Below are positions 53,560 to 61,594 of a stretch of DNA of 64,000 bases, one piece after another. How positions within the stretch are numbered: position 1 is the stretch's first letter; every line of letters begins with the position of its first letter. The translations under genes were made by a program, and so were the position numbers. The stretch is taken from NCBI RefSeq assembly GCF_009687885.1, contig NZ_BLAF01000017.1:115530-179529 (forward strand), given 5' to 3'. The DNA is from Acrocarpospora pleiomorpha (GTDB taxonomy: Bacteria; Actinomycetota; Actinomycetes; Streptosporangiales; Streptosporangiaceae). Under the pieces are notes generated by a model. It had not been told where the DNA came from and ran no database searches. It saw nothing but the letters and a program-made list of their open reading frames with translations.

Positions 53560-55089
53560 TCAGCGCGGCTCGTCGCCGAGGGGGATCTCGGCGACGAGCC
53601 GCGTTCCGTTGCCCGGCGCGGAGTCGACGGTGAGGCGGCCGCCGAACGTCTCGACCCGATCCGACAGTCCGCGCAGGCCGCTGCCCTGAGCGGGATCGGC
53701 GCCGCCGACACCGTCGTCGCGCACGCTCAAGGAGAGTTCCGCGTCGTGTCGCGTGAGCGTGATGGAGGCCGTCGAGGCGGCGGCGTGCTTGGCGACGTTG
53801 GCCAGGGCCTCGGCGCACACGAAGTAGACGGCTGCCTCGATGTCCGCCGGGAGTGGTTGCGGGGACGTGTTCAGGCGTGCCGGCGCGTCCGCCGGGAGAG
53901 GATCAGGGGACACGTTCAGCCGTACCGGCACCGGGGAACGCGCGGCGAGCGCGGCCAAGGCGGGCACGAGGCCGCCGTGGAGCTCGCGCGGATGCAGGCC
54001 GTGCGCGAGGTCGTCCAGCTCCTGGAGGGTGTTCGCCAGGTGTTCGGCCGCTTTGCCTGGTTTGAGGGTGTCGAGCAGGCCGGTGAGGTGCCGCACGGGA
54101 CCCTCCTGCAGGCGCTCGGCGAGGTGGCGGCGTTCCTCGTCGGCGGCCACCATGAGCCGCCGCCGGGAGGCCGCCAGTTCGGCGGCCTGCGCACGCACCT
54201 CCGCCTGAAGCGCGGCGTTCACGGCGGTCAGCCTGGCGGCGGTGCCCACGGCCTCGATCATGGATGTGCCGGTGAGCACGGCCCGATCGTGCACGATGAC
54301 GGCGAAGGGCTCGCCGTCATCGCCGATGAACGTCGTGGCCAGGTCCCCGGCGGGGAGCGCGATCGGGACCCCGCGTTCGTCGAAGTAGCGGCCGTCCCGC
54401 CAGAAGCCGACCCGCAGGTCGGGGTCGCCAAGGGTCTCAGCCAGCGCGGCGCGCAGGGAGCCCGGCCGGGCGAGCTCGATGACCTGGTCGGTGACCGCTT
54501 CGTGGCCGGGCCGCCGGAGCGTCCAGGCCAGGGTGATCGCGATGCCGCACAGGACTGCCTGGTAGCCGAGGGCCGCGGGGAAGGCGACCTCCCCGGCGGG
54601 GAAGACGAGGCGGCTGGCGGCGCCGCCGTACACGGCGAGGGCGAAGGCGATGGTCGCCCGCCGTGTGCCCCCGGCGACGAGCAGCGCTGAGACGAGGGCG
54701 ACGGCGGCCAGATCCGTGTTCCAGACGGGCTGGACGACGGCGGCCACGTAGCCGGTCCCGACCGCCGCCCAGCCGAGCCGGGTCGTGGGCCGCCAGCCCG
54801 GGAACATGAGCAGCAGGTGGATCAACGGCCCCCGGTGCCAGTACCACAAGGCCGGGTCCAGATTCCCGGCGAACCAGGCGAATCCGGTCGCGATGAGCAG
54901 CGTGCCCGGGGCTTTGCGCGCGTACAGACCAGAGCCGACGAGCACAAGGCCGGTCAATAGGTCGGGAATCCACTGTCCGGGCTGCTCCCAGCGGTAGGCC
55001 ACCCACTCCGACGCGAGACCCGCCACGACCGCCAGGACCAGGATCGGCGCCCGCACGCCGTCACCCGAGAAGATCGCTGAGCGCCGCAC
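53560..55089 (-). CDS. Membrane histidine kinase paralog lacking the phospho-acceptor His
   Basis: 509 residues from GTG 55089, overlapping the receiver gene by 29 bp (GTG 55056 is possible). Several N-terminal hydrophobic helices, then a middle segment clearly related to that of the 50363-51979 kinase (SLRAALAETLGDPDLRVGFW against [20 protein letters not shown]). The ATPase boxes are intact: AEALANVAKHA, RDDGVGGA and GSGLRGLSDRV. In the dimerisation helix, the usual LHDG is LQEG (RRHLAERLQEGPVRHL), so Gln (CAG) occupies the phospho-acceptor His position. Confidence 0.9.
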   Translation of the reverse strand: MRRSAIFSGDGVRAPILVLAVVAGLASEWVAYRWEQPGQWIPDLLTGLVLVGSGLYARKAPGTLLIATGFAWFAGNLDPALWYWHRGPLIHLLLMFPGWRPTTRLGWAAVGTGYVAAVVQPVWNTDLAAVALVSALLVAGGTRRATIAFALAVYGGAASRLVFPAGEVAFPAALGYQAVLCGIAITLAWTLRRPGHEAVTDQVIELARPGSLRAALAETLGDPDLRVGFWRDGRYFDERGVPIALPAGDLATTFIGDDGEPFAVIVHDRAVLTGTSMIEAVGTAARLTAVNAALQAEVRAQAAELAASRRRLMVAADEERRHLAERLQEGPVRHLTGLLDTLKPGKAAEHLANTLQELDDLAHGLHPRELHGGLVPALAALAARSPVPVRLNVSPDPLPADAPARLNTSPQPLPADIEAAVYFVCAEALANVAKHAAASTASITLTRHDAELSLSVRDDGVGGADPAQGSGLRGLSDRVETFGGRLTVDSAPGNGTRLVAEIPLGDEPR

Positions 55090-55405
55090 CGGACAGTTCG
55101 TGCTTGGGGAGAAAACGGGCTCCCCGCAGCCGAGGGCCGTACGTCACGGCGTCCCGGCTTGACACGAGCACGACCACCGGTGGATCCGCCAGCCCAGTGA
55201 GGCGTGCGGCCACCGCGAAGCCGTCCAGGTCGGGCAGCTGGATGTCGAGCAGGACCACGTCGGGATGGAGCCGGTCGGCGGCGGCGACGGCCTCCGCGCC
55301 GGTCGCCGCGTCACCGGCGACGACGAAACCGCCCGCCTCGAGCAGCGCCCGAGCCGAGGAACGGAATCCGTCATGGTCGTCGACGATCAGCACACTCCGG
55401 GCCAC
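55061..55405 (-). CDS. Stand-alone receiver-domain protein
   Basis: The 114-residue protein is a CheY-like receiver and nothing else. Acidic pair in IVDDHD, phospho-acceptor Asp in VVLLDIQLPDLDG, Ser in VLVSS and Lys in FLPKHE are all present. GTG 55405. It ends where an output domain would begin, and its 3' end overlaps the downstream kinase. It may carry phosphate to another protein or act as a sink. Confidence 0.88.
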   Translation of the reverse strand: MARSVLIVDDHDGFRSSARALLEAGGFVVAGDAATGAEAVAAADRLHPDVVLLDIQLPDLDGFAVAARLTGLADPPVVVLVSSRDAVTYGPRLRGARFLPKHELSGAALSDLLG

Positions 55406-55463
55406 GGATCGATGGTCGCATCCGCGCGCGGATCCGGCATCAGTGCTGGCACGGAGATGGCGT

Positions 55464-56660
55464 TCACCAGGTCACCGGCAGGCGGTGGGCACCGAAGATG
55501 AGGGCGTCGCGGTACTCGATCTCGGCTGGGTCGACGGCGAGGGCGAGGCCGGGTAGGCGGGTGAGGAGTTCGGTGAGGGCGATGCGTAGTTCGGCGCGCG
55601 CCAGCGGCTGGCCTAGGCACTGGTGCACGCCGAAGCCGAAGGCCATGTGCTGGTGGGAGCCGCGGGTCAGGTCGAGGTCGCCGGGGTCGGCGAAGACGGC
55701 GGTGTCGTGGTTGGCGCCGGACAGCAGCGCGATCACGCCCTCCCCGGCCTTGATGACCTGGCCGCCGATCTCGGTGTCGGCCACGGCCGCCCGGGTGAGG
55801 CCGGTCCGCACGATGCTCAGGTAGCGCAGCAGCTCTTCCACCGCGTCGGCCATCGACTCGGGCTGCTCCCGGAGCCTGCGCATCTGCCTGGGATTCTGCA
55901 GGAGCGCCAGCGTGCTCAGGCCGATCATGTTCGAGGTGGTCTCGTGCCCGGCGACCAGGAGCAGCAGCGCCGCCCCTGCCAGCTCCTCCATGGTCATCTC
56001 GCCGGTGGCCACCCGCTCGGCGGCCAAACGGCTGATCAGGTCCTCGCCGCCGTCCCGCTGCCGTACCAGCTTGTCGAGGTAGTCGCGGATCTCGTCCCGC
56101 GCGGCCAAGGCCGCCTGCGGCGGGGTCGACCACGCCAGCATGATGCGGCTGCGCTCCTGGAAGAACGTGTGATCGCTGTACGGCACACCGAGCAGATGAC
56201 AGATCACCATCGACGGCACGGGCAGCGCGAACGACTCGACGAGGTCGGCGGGCGGCCCGGCCGCTCGCATGGCGTCCAGCGCACCGACGACGGTTTCCCT
56301 GATCAGCGGTTCCAGCGTGCGAATCTGCCTGATCATGAACTCCGGGACGAGCATGCGCCGGAGCCGGGCGTGGTCGAGCCCGTCCATGCGGATGAACATG
56401 CCCGGCGGCGGCCCGTCGGGCAGCTGCGGCAGGGCCCGGATCATCGGGAACCCCGGTTTGGTGAAATCGCTGGAGAAGTCCGGGCTGCGGAGCACCTGGC
56501 GCACGTACTCGTGCCGGCTGACCAGCCAGGCGATCTGGCCGGTGGGCAGCTCCACCTGCCCGATCCCGTCGGGGAAGGAGACCGCGTGCGGCGTCAGAGG
56601 GTCTCCGTGTCGGGGGCGGAAGGGAAACCGCACCATGTTCGTCCCGGATGTGTCGATCAT
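55464..56660 (-). CDS. Cytochrome P450 (bacterial soluble class)
   Basis: 398 residues. ATG 56660 chosen: GGGAGG lies ~5 nt upstream; the frame extends to 56693 without a ribosome binding site. I-helix motif AGHETTSN, ExxR as EELLRY, and the heme-thiolate loop FGFGVHQCLGQPLARAEL are all present. No ferredoxin or reductase gene is adjacent. It is divergent from a TetR gene across a 117-bp region with repeated operator-like boxes, so it is probably the regulator's target. A role in polyketide tailoring is possible but the gene is 25 kb away. Confidence 0.95.
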   Translation of the reverse strand: MIDTSGTNMVRFPFRPRHGDPLTPHAVSFPDGIGQVELPTGQIAWLVSRHEYVRQVLRSPDFSSDFTKPGFPMIRALPQLPDGPPPGMFIRMDGLDHARLRRMLVPEFMIRQIRTLEPLIRETVVGALDAMRAAGPPADLVESFALPVPSMVICHLLGVPYSDHTFFQERSRIMLAWSTPPQAALAARDEIRDYLDKLVRQRDGGEDLISRLAAERVATGEMTMEELAGAALLLLVAGHETTSNMIGLSTLALLQNPRQMRRLREQPESMADAVEELLRYLSIVRTGLTRAAVADTEIGGQVIKAGEGVIALLSGANHDTAVFADPGDLDLTRGSHQHMAFGFGVHQCLGQPLARAELRIALTELLTRLPGLALAVDPAEIEYRDALIFGAHRLPVTW

Positions 56661-56699
56661 CGCATCCTCCCGTTGCGTGAACGTACGAGCCACACTACC

Positions 56700-56750
56700 T
56701 GCCTTTCCGGCAAAAATGCCTATGTGGCAAGTATGCCTGCGATGTAGGTA
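56700..56750. promoter_or_regulatory. Three 17-bp direct repeats, likely TetR operators
   Basis: TGCCT boxes begin at 56700, 56717 and 56734, exactly 17 bp apart. The first two are TGCC-N5-GGCA palindromes (56700-56712 and 56717-56729); the third lacks the GGCA half. They sit between the P450 and the TetR gene and cover the likely promoters on both sides (TATATT at 56749-56754 could be the regulator's -10). Confidence 0.7.
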
Positions 56751-56777
56751 TATTTACTCGTGGAGGTGGTGATCGTG

Positions 56778-57362
56778 ATGGCGCAAGGGCTTCGCGAACG
56801 TAAGAAGGCCGCCACCAGGCAGGCTGTGCATGACGCGGCGATGCGGCTCACCATCGAGCGCGGCATCGACAACGTCACGATCGACGAGATCACCGAGGCG
56901 GCGGGCATCTCGCGCAGATCGTTCTCGAACTACTTCACCGGCAAGGAAGACGCCCTGCTCTACGCGGACGGCCAGCAGATGCGCGCCCTGCTCGCCGCCA
57001 TCCACGAGCGCCCCTCCGGGGAGTCCGCCTGGGCGGCGATGCGCGCGGTCGTCGCCACCATGGCCGACCGGGACGAGCACACCGTCAGCGAATGGGCGAT
57101 CCGCACCAGGCTGGCCCTCACCCATCCCGGCCTGCTGGCCGTCCAGCTGGGCAATCACGCCGCCCTGGAACGTGATCTGGCCGCGGTCGTGGCCGAACGC
57201 GACGGAGCGGGCCCGATCCGCGCCCACGTTCTGGCCACCGCCTTCCTCGCCTCCGTACGCATCGCCATGCGCCTGTGGGTTCAGGACGGGCAGCCCGGCC
57301 GCCCGGGCGAGGTCATCGAACGTGTGCTGGACGAGATGGAGCGCGCCTTCGACGGGCATTAG
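56778..57362 (+). CDS. TetR-family transcriptional regulator
   Basis: About 194 residues. The N-terminal helix-turn-helix is intact: RQAVHDAAMRLTIERGIDNVTIDEITEAAGISRRSFSNYFTGKEDAL. The C-terminal ligand domain is unassigned. ATG 56778 chosen; GTG at 56760, 56769 or 56775 in the same frame are possible (GGAGG at 56762-56766). It probably represses itself and the divergent P450 through the 17-bp repeats. Confidence 0.92.
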   Translation: MAQGLRERKKAATRQAVHDAAMRLTIERGIDNVTIDEITEAAGISRRSFSNYFTGKEDALLYADGQQMRALLAAIHERPSGESAWAAMRAVVATMADRDEHTVSEWAIRTRLALTHPGLLAVQLGNHAALERDLAAVVAERDGAGPIRAHVLATAFLASVRIAMRLWVQDGQPGRPGEVIERVLDEMERAFDGH

Positions 57363-57432
57363 GGACTTCTGCCCCTACCCTCGCGGTCACGTCCGGACTG
57401 AGCTGGAAGAAAGCGACACGGAGGTGAACGCC

Positions 57433-57855
57433 ATGGGCATGATGATGCGCCGCGATCGGGGCTTCTTCCCGGAGATCTTCGACATGCTGGAATCGCCGCT
57501 CCTCAGCCTGCGCCCGATGGGCCAGTCGCTGCGGTTCGAGGACTTCGTCCGGGACGGCCAATATGTGCTTCGGTGCGAACTCCCCGGCGTGGACCCGGCC
57601 AAGGACGTCGAGGTGACCGTCGGCGGCGGCATGCTGACCATCCACGCGGAGCGCCACCAGGAGGAGAAGGAAGGCGGCCGCAGCGAATTCCGCTACGGCA
57701 GCATGAACCGGTCGATCACCCTGCCCACAGGGGCGAGGGAGGACGAGGTCACCGCAACCTACGACAAGGGCATCCTGGAGATCTGCGTCGGCATGGCCGA
57801 GGCCAAGCAGGCGGGGACCCGGGTGCCGATCGCCATGCCGGAGCAGGGCAAGTAG
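57433..57855 (+). CDS. Small heat-shock protein (Hsp20/alpha-crystallin family)
   Basis: The 140-residue cytoplasmic chaperone has the alpha-crystallin domain from ~36: EDFVRDGQYVLRCELPGVDPAKDVEVTV, LTIHAERHQEE, FRYGSMNRSITLP and the YDKGILEICVG segment before the C-terminal tail with VPI (the IxI-like motif). ATG 57433 has GGAGGTG 6 nt upstream. It is co-directional with the TetR gene but 70 bp away. Confidence 0.93.
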   Translation: MGMMMRRDRGFFPEIFDMLESPLLSLRPMGQSLRFEDFVRDGQYVLRCELPGVDPAKDVEVTVGGGMLTIHAERHQEEKEGGRSEFRYGSMNRSITLPTGAREDEVTATYDKGILEICVGMAEAKQAGTRVPIAMPEQGK

Positions 57856-57861
57856 CGCTGA

Positions 57862-58842
57862 TCAGTTTCTGAGCCGGGGGAGGACTTCCGCGCCCAGGCG
57901 GCGGATGTTCTCCAGGGTGCGGCGGTGATCCCCTATGCCTTCCACCATGAGGATGAGATGGCGGAGGCCGGTCGTCTCGTGGGTGGTTCTGAGCGTTTCC
58001 ACGCAATGATCGGCGTCACCGACGGGGTGCACGCGGGTCAGGAAATTTACGTATTCATCCAGGTCGCGGGGTTGCCTGGGCTGGCCGTCTACGCGTACAT
58101 ATCCGGCTATGCCGGGTTCGAGCCACAGGGGGAGCTGGGCTCTCAGTTCGTCCTGGGTCTTCTTTGTCGAATCACCCACGAAAGCGACCGCCGCGGCCAT
58201 GTGCGGGGCGTCTATGGGGGTTATATCCGCATATTCGGCCAGAATCAGTGCCTTGGCCGCATCGTCAAGCTCCATCCCCAGCAGCATGCCCAAGCCCCGC
58301 TCCGCGGCCACCCGGGTCGTACGCTCCGAAGCCCTGGCCACCACCGGCCGCATCCGCGCCGACGGCACCATCGCCACCTCGCGGAACCGGAAGAACTCAC
58401 CGCTCGCCGCCACCGAAGGCTCGCTCAGCGCCCGGCACAGCAGATCAAGAGCTTCCGGAAACCCCCGTTCCCACCTGTCCAGATCCGCCCCGAACACCTC
58501 CAGGTCCACCCACGGCCCGCCCCGCCCCACGCCCAGCGTGAAACGACCGCCGGACAGATGGTGCAGCATGGCCGCCTGCTCGGCCAGCGCCACCGGATGC
58601 GCCGTGGACAGCACGCTCACCGCCGTCCCGACCCCGATCCGCTCGGTACGGCCCAGGGCCATCGCCGCCAGCGTGATCGCGGACGGGCACACCCCGTACG
58701 ACATGAAGTGGTGCTCCGCGATCCACGCGTCGTCGAACCCGGCCTCCTCAGCGGCGACGATCGCCTCCACGGTGTCCCGCAGGACCTGTCCCGGCGGACG
58801 CCGGGCAGATCCCGCCGCGATGAGGAATACGCCGATCCGCAT
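57862..58842 (-). CDS. LLM-class flavin-dependent oxidoreductase
   Basis: The 326-residue luciferase-like protein has AAEEAGFDDAWIAEHHF, RTERIGVGTAVSVLSTAHPVALAEQAAMLHHLSGGRFTLGVGRG and HPVGDADHCVETL. It meets the Hsp20 gene tail to tail with a 6-bp gap. The only Shine-Dalgarno-like sequence (GGAGG) abuts ATG 58842, which is unusually close. Its relation to the sulfur-island monooxygenases is family-level only. Confidence 0.9.
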   Translation of the reverse strand: MRIGVFLIAAGSARRPPGQVLRDTVEAIVAAEEAGFDDAWIAEHHFMSYGVCPSAITLAAMALGRTERIGVGTAVSVLSTAHPVALAEQAAMLHHLSGGRFTLGVGRGGPWVDLEVFGADLDRWERGFPEALDLLCRALSEPSVAASGEFFRFREVAMVPSARMRPVVARASERTTRVAAERGLGMLLGMELDDAAKALILAEYADITPIDAPHMAAAVAFVGDSTKKTQDELRAQLPLWLEPGIAGYVRVDGQPRQPRDLDEYVNFLTRVHPVGDADHCVETLRTTHETTGLRHLILMVEGIGDHRRTLENIRRLGAEVLPRLRN

Positions 58843-58859
58843 CCCTCCATGGTGCCTGG

Positions 58860-59726
58860 TCAGATGAGCCCGGGCAGCTCCTCCTGAGATACGCCGCAGA
58901 ACAGGGTGGAGTCCAGAGCCGCCGCGCGCATCTCGGCCAGGAACAGCGGAGACGGCAGTACATACGGTTCCGCCGCCGCCATGTCCACCTGGTAGCCCAT
59001 GTCCCCGAGCGCCGCCACCGTGAGACGGCTCAGCGGGTTGCCGAGACCGGTGCCGACCCTGCTGGTCATGAGCTCGGCGCCGAACACCGACTCCCGCCAG
59101 TGCGAGCCGGCGCTGCCGGGACCGCCCACGTTCTCCACCGGGACGACGTGCGGTTCCGCACTGCCGAGCAGGAGCGAGAACGCCTCACGGGCCCCCGCGC
59201 CCGTGAAGACCGGGTCGGTGGTGCCGAGCCCTTCCACGAGGTGCAGTTCCTGCCAGATCCCCCCGCCGAGTCCCAGCGCGTGCCCCATCTCGTGCGCGAT
59301 CACATCGTGCAGGAGCCCCGACTGTTCCATCCGGTCCAGGTCGAAACTGTCGAAGGTCATCGTGCCGACCGCCGGGATACGGCTGCCCGTCCGCACGAGA
59401 ATCGGCCGCGCCTGCCCCAGGATGTTGCCCTCCGGCGTTCCCGCACCGTCGATCTTGGCGCCCTGGGCCAGGATCACGATGTCGTCGATGGCCTCCCCGG
59501 GGGTGAGGCCCTCGGGCAGTTCCGGCACGTCGGGAATGCCGACATCGGGCAGATCTCCGACGATCATGCGCGCCCACCGGTCGGCCGCGGCCGCGAACGC
59601 CGCCTTCTGGGTCTCGCTCAGACCCCCCAGGAACCGCACCTCGATCGTGAACGGCGACTCGGTAGCCGCCACCGCCCGCGCGCGCCCCGCGTCGGCACGC
59701 GCCAGATGTGTCTCGAACTCGTCCAT
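58860..59726 (-). CDS. Leishmanolysin-like zinc metalloprotease
   Basis: 288 residues from ATG 59726 (GCGGAG upstream); an in-frame upstream start at 59759 lacks support. The metzincin-type site is HEMGHALGLG, with the distal His likely in SHWRESVFGAELMT, a motif of bacterial leishmanolysin-related peptidases; NPLSRLTVAALGDMGYQV follows. No signal peptide is visible from this start. It may act inside the cell or be exported by another route. Confidence 0.82.
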   Translation of the reverse strand: MDEFETHLARADAGRARAVAATESPFTIEVRFLGGLSETQKAAFAAAADRWARMIVGDLPDVGIPDVPELPEGLTPGEAIDDIVILAQGAKIDGAGTPEGNILGQARPILVRTGSRIPAVGTMTFDSFDLDRMEQSGLLHDVIAHEMGHALGLGGGIWQELHLVEGLGTTDPVFTGAGAREAFSLLLGSAEPHVVPVENVGGPGSAGSHWRESVFGAELMTSRVGTGLGNPLSRLTVAALGDMGYQVDMAAAEPYVLPSPLFLAEMRAAALDSTLFCGVSQEELPGLI

Positions 59727-59785
59727 CGCTCCGCCTTTCCACGTCACGGACCTGGCCATCCTCTCCCCGTCACCGGTCGTACGCC

Positions 59786-59805
59786 TTGAGTAACCCCCTA
59801 CTCAA
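59786..59805 (-). terminator. Small hairpin downstream of the DivIVA-domain gene
   Basis: TTGAGTA (59786-59792) and TACTCAA (59799-59805) are a perfect 7-bp inverted repeat around a 6-nt loop, 3 bp after the stop at 59808 on the minus strand. No long T tract follows, so it could equally be an operator. Confidence 0.4.
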
Positions 59806-59807
59806 CG

Positions 59808-60209
59808 TCACGACGTGGCCACCGCGTCCTTGATCTGGGTGAGCTGATCTTCGAGGCCGGTGCGCCAGCGGTCGAGTTCCCGGACTCCGGCCGTGTGGGC
59901 CTCGGCGAGGATGTCGGTGGCCCTGCGCAGGCGCTCGCGCGTCTCCTCTTCGAGGGCGCGTGCGCGGTCCTGGGCCTCCGCGATGATCGTCTCCGCCTGC
60001 TCCCGCGCGTTGACGATCAGCAGCGTCGCCGTCTTCGGATCGGCGACGAGGCCTTTCAGGTGGGCGTTCTCCTGGTGCAGGCGGCGCAGGCTGGCCGCCA
60101 CCTCGTTCAGGAAGACGTCGACTTCGGCGAGGTCGTAGCCCTCCCGGAGCCGCCCGGTCGTGAACACCTTGGCGCGGACGTCGTCGGCGGTCAGCGTTGT
60201 GTCGGTCAT
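59808..60209 (-). CDS. DivIVA-domain coiled-coil protein
   Basis: The 133-residue protein starts with the DivIVA-domain lipid-binding region (ADDVRAKVFTTGRLREGYDLAEVDVFLNEV) and continues as a long coiled coil (VNAREQAETIIAEAQDRARALEEETRERL). It is shorter than the main actinomycete DivIVA/Wag31, so it is likely an accessory polar or scaffold protein. ATG 60209 chosen; GTG 60221 overlaps the preceding stop. Confidence 0.85.
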   Translation of the reverse strand: MTDTTLTADDVRAKVFTTGRLREGYDLAEVDVFLNEVAASLRRLHQENAHLKGLVADPKTATLLIVNAREQAETIIAEAQDRARALEEETRERLRRATDILAEAHTAGVRELDRWRTGLEDQLTQIKDAVATS

Positions 60210-60217
60210 GGGATCGT

Positions 60218-61360
60218 TCACCGAGCCTTTCGCGGGGTGGAGATGACTTCCAGCAGGTACGCCCGGTGCCGGTCCGACAGGTCGCCGAGCCTGCGATCGG
60301 GCGGGATGTCGTCGGCGGCGAGCAACTTCTTGACGTCGTCCGGCCGGTGACCGGGCAGGGTGCGCAGCAGCCACCCGATGTGCGTCCCCCTGGTCAGGTC
60401 GTCGGTGCGCGCGAACACCTCCGACAGGCTCAGATAGCCCGTGGCGACGGCGGCGCGCAGGTGTTCCCTGCTGACCGGGGAGAAGGGAGTCGCGGTCGGA
60501 GTCGGAGTCGGCACCGGCTGGGGCAGACGGATCATCATCTGCCCGGCGATGGGATGTTCGCCGCCGCCGGGCAGCACCTGGGCGGCGGCGATCAGGACCG
60601 CCACCGTGCCCGCGACGCCGATCGCGCTCACCGCGTGCCGCCGCGGCAGTCGCCCGTCCGCCTGCCGGATCGCGGCCAGTTTCAGGCCCACCAGCGCCGT
60701 ACGGAGCAGCACTCCCGCCACCACGCCGATCAGGATGGGCTCCACCCGCGGCGGAAGAGGACTGATGGTGGCGATCAGGATGCCGGCGGCGGGGCTGACA
60801 CAGGCGACGACCAGCCACGGCGCCAGCCGCCGGGAGGTCATATTGAGCAGGGTGGTCAGGGCGAGGCCCTCGCTGATGGAATGGACCATGAGGGCGATCA
60901 CCACGACGGCCGAGGTGGTCAGGGCGAGTGTGGCGCCCTCAACCGCGCGGTGCACGGAGAGCGCGGCCGCGGTGCCCACGCCGCTGAACACGGCCGCGCT
61001 GAGCACCTCCTTGACCCGGCGATGCAGCCCCGGCGCGTGATTCCCACCGGTGGGCCCGGTGCGCTCGTGCCCGCAGCCCTTCCGGGTGAAATAGGTGATC
61101 ACCAGGAAGCCGGACACGATCGCGAGCCCCACCGCCCACAGCGGGACCCCTTTCTCGGCCGCCCCCCGCCAGGCGTCGGGCAGCATATCGATCAACGCGG
61201 TGACCAGCATCAACGCGGACGCGACGGCCAGCCACCCGGTGACCTGCCGCGCTTTCCGCCGGGCCAGCCACGCCCCGGCCAGCGTCGAGAGGCAGATCAG
61301 GGCGGCGGCCAGCCACACCGCGAGGCCAGGAGATCGGGGATCGAGCATCGACACGGGCAC
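60218..61360 (-). CDS. ZIP-like integral membrane protein, putative divalent-metal transporter
   Basis: 380 residues; GTG 61360 has GGGAG 5 nt upstream (ATG 61348 possible). About eight hydrophobic helices. Two helices carry ZIP-family style motifs: SVHRAVEGATLAL and MVHSISEGLAL (H-x3-EG). A ~90-residue cytosolic or external C-terminal extension is not usual for ZIP proteins. The divergent region upstream carries an ArsR/SmtB-type operator, consistent with metal control. It is followed by the DivIVA-domain and metalloprotease genes. Confidence 0.72.
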   Translation of the reverse strand: MPVSMLDPRSPGLAVWLAAALICLSTLAGAWLARRKARQVTGWLAVASALMLVTALIDMLPDAWRGAAEKGVPLWAVGLAIVSGFLVITYFTRKGCGHERTGPTGGNHAPGLHRRVKEVLSAAVFSGVGTAAALSVHRAVEGATLALTTSAVVVIALMVHSISEGLALTTLLNMTSRRLAPWLVVACVSPAAGILIATISPLPPRVEPILIGVVAGVLLRTALVGLKLAAIRQADGRLPRRHAVSAIGVAGTVAVLIAAAQVLPGGGEHPIAGQMMIRLPQPVPTPTPTATPFSPVSREHLRAAVATGYLSLSEVFARTDDLTRGTHIGWLLRTLPGHRPDDVKKLLAADDIPPDRRLGDLSDRHRAYLLEVISTPRKAR

Positions 61361-61395
61361 TCCCTTGTGGATGTCATGGCTAACAACGTGCTTTG

Positions 61396-61452
61396 ATTAC
61401 AGAGCGTTGATATCCAGTTACTCAAACGATTACACATCTGAGCAAGTGTTCA
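61396..61452. promoter_or_regulatory. Divergent promoters with ArsR/SmtB-type operator
   Basis: TGAGCA-AG-TGTTCA (61439-61452) resembles the SmtB/ArsR box TGAACA-N2-TGTTCA with one mismatch. On the + strand it follows TTGATA (61407-61412), N18, TACACA (61431-61436). On the minus strand TTGAGT (61425-61420), N18, TGTAAT (61401-61396) would drive the ZIP-like gene. Confidence 0.6.
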
Positions 61453-61453
61453 A

Positions 61454-61594
61454 GTGAGTGTTGAAGAATCCCCGGAGCTGCCGTCCGACGACGTGTTCTC
61501 GCTGCTGGCCGCGCTGCTCGAAGGCGGCGAGATGTACGGCTGCGACCTGGCCGTCGCACGGCCCCGCGCACCGTGCCGGAACGGCGGAGCTAAC
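61454..61594 (+). pseudogene. Possible decayed ArsR-family metal regulator (N-terminal remnant)
   Basis: A short open frame starts at GTG 61454, two bases after the operator. It reads SVEESPELPSDDVFSLLAAL, then LEGGEMYGCDLAVA, which resembles an ArsR helix 1 and a metal-site helix (..ERCVCDLA..) with the intervening DPTRLRIL part missing. It then runs into unrelated residues and the next gene. It could instead be chance coding. Confidence 0.4.

Noticed and set aside
55464..56660. P450 as a member of the PKS cluster
   Set aside because: It is 25 kb away behind housekeeping genes and has its own TetR regulator; nothing in the sequence links it to the polyketide.
59808..60818. 336-codon version of the DivIVA-domain gene
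   Set aside because: The extra upstream part overlaps the ZIP-like gene out of frame and is Arg/Ala/Gly-rich without a domain. The DivIVA domain starts at 60209.
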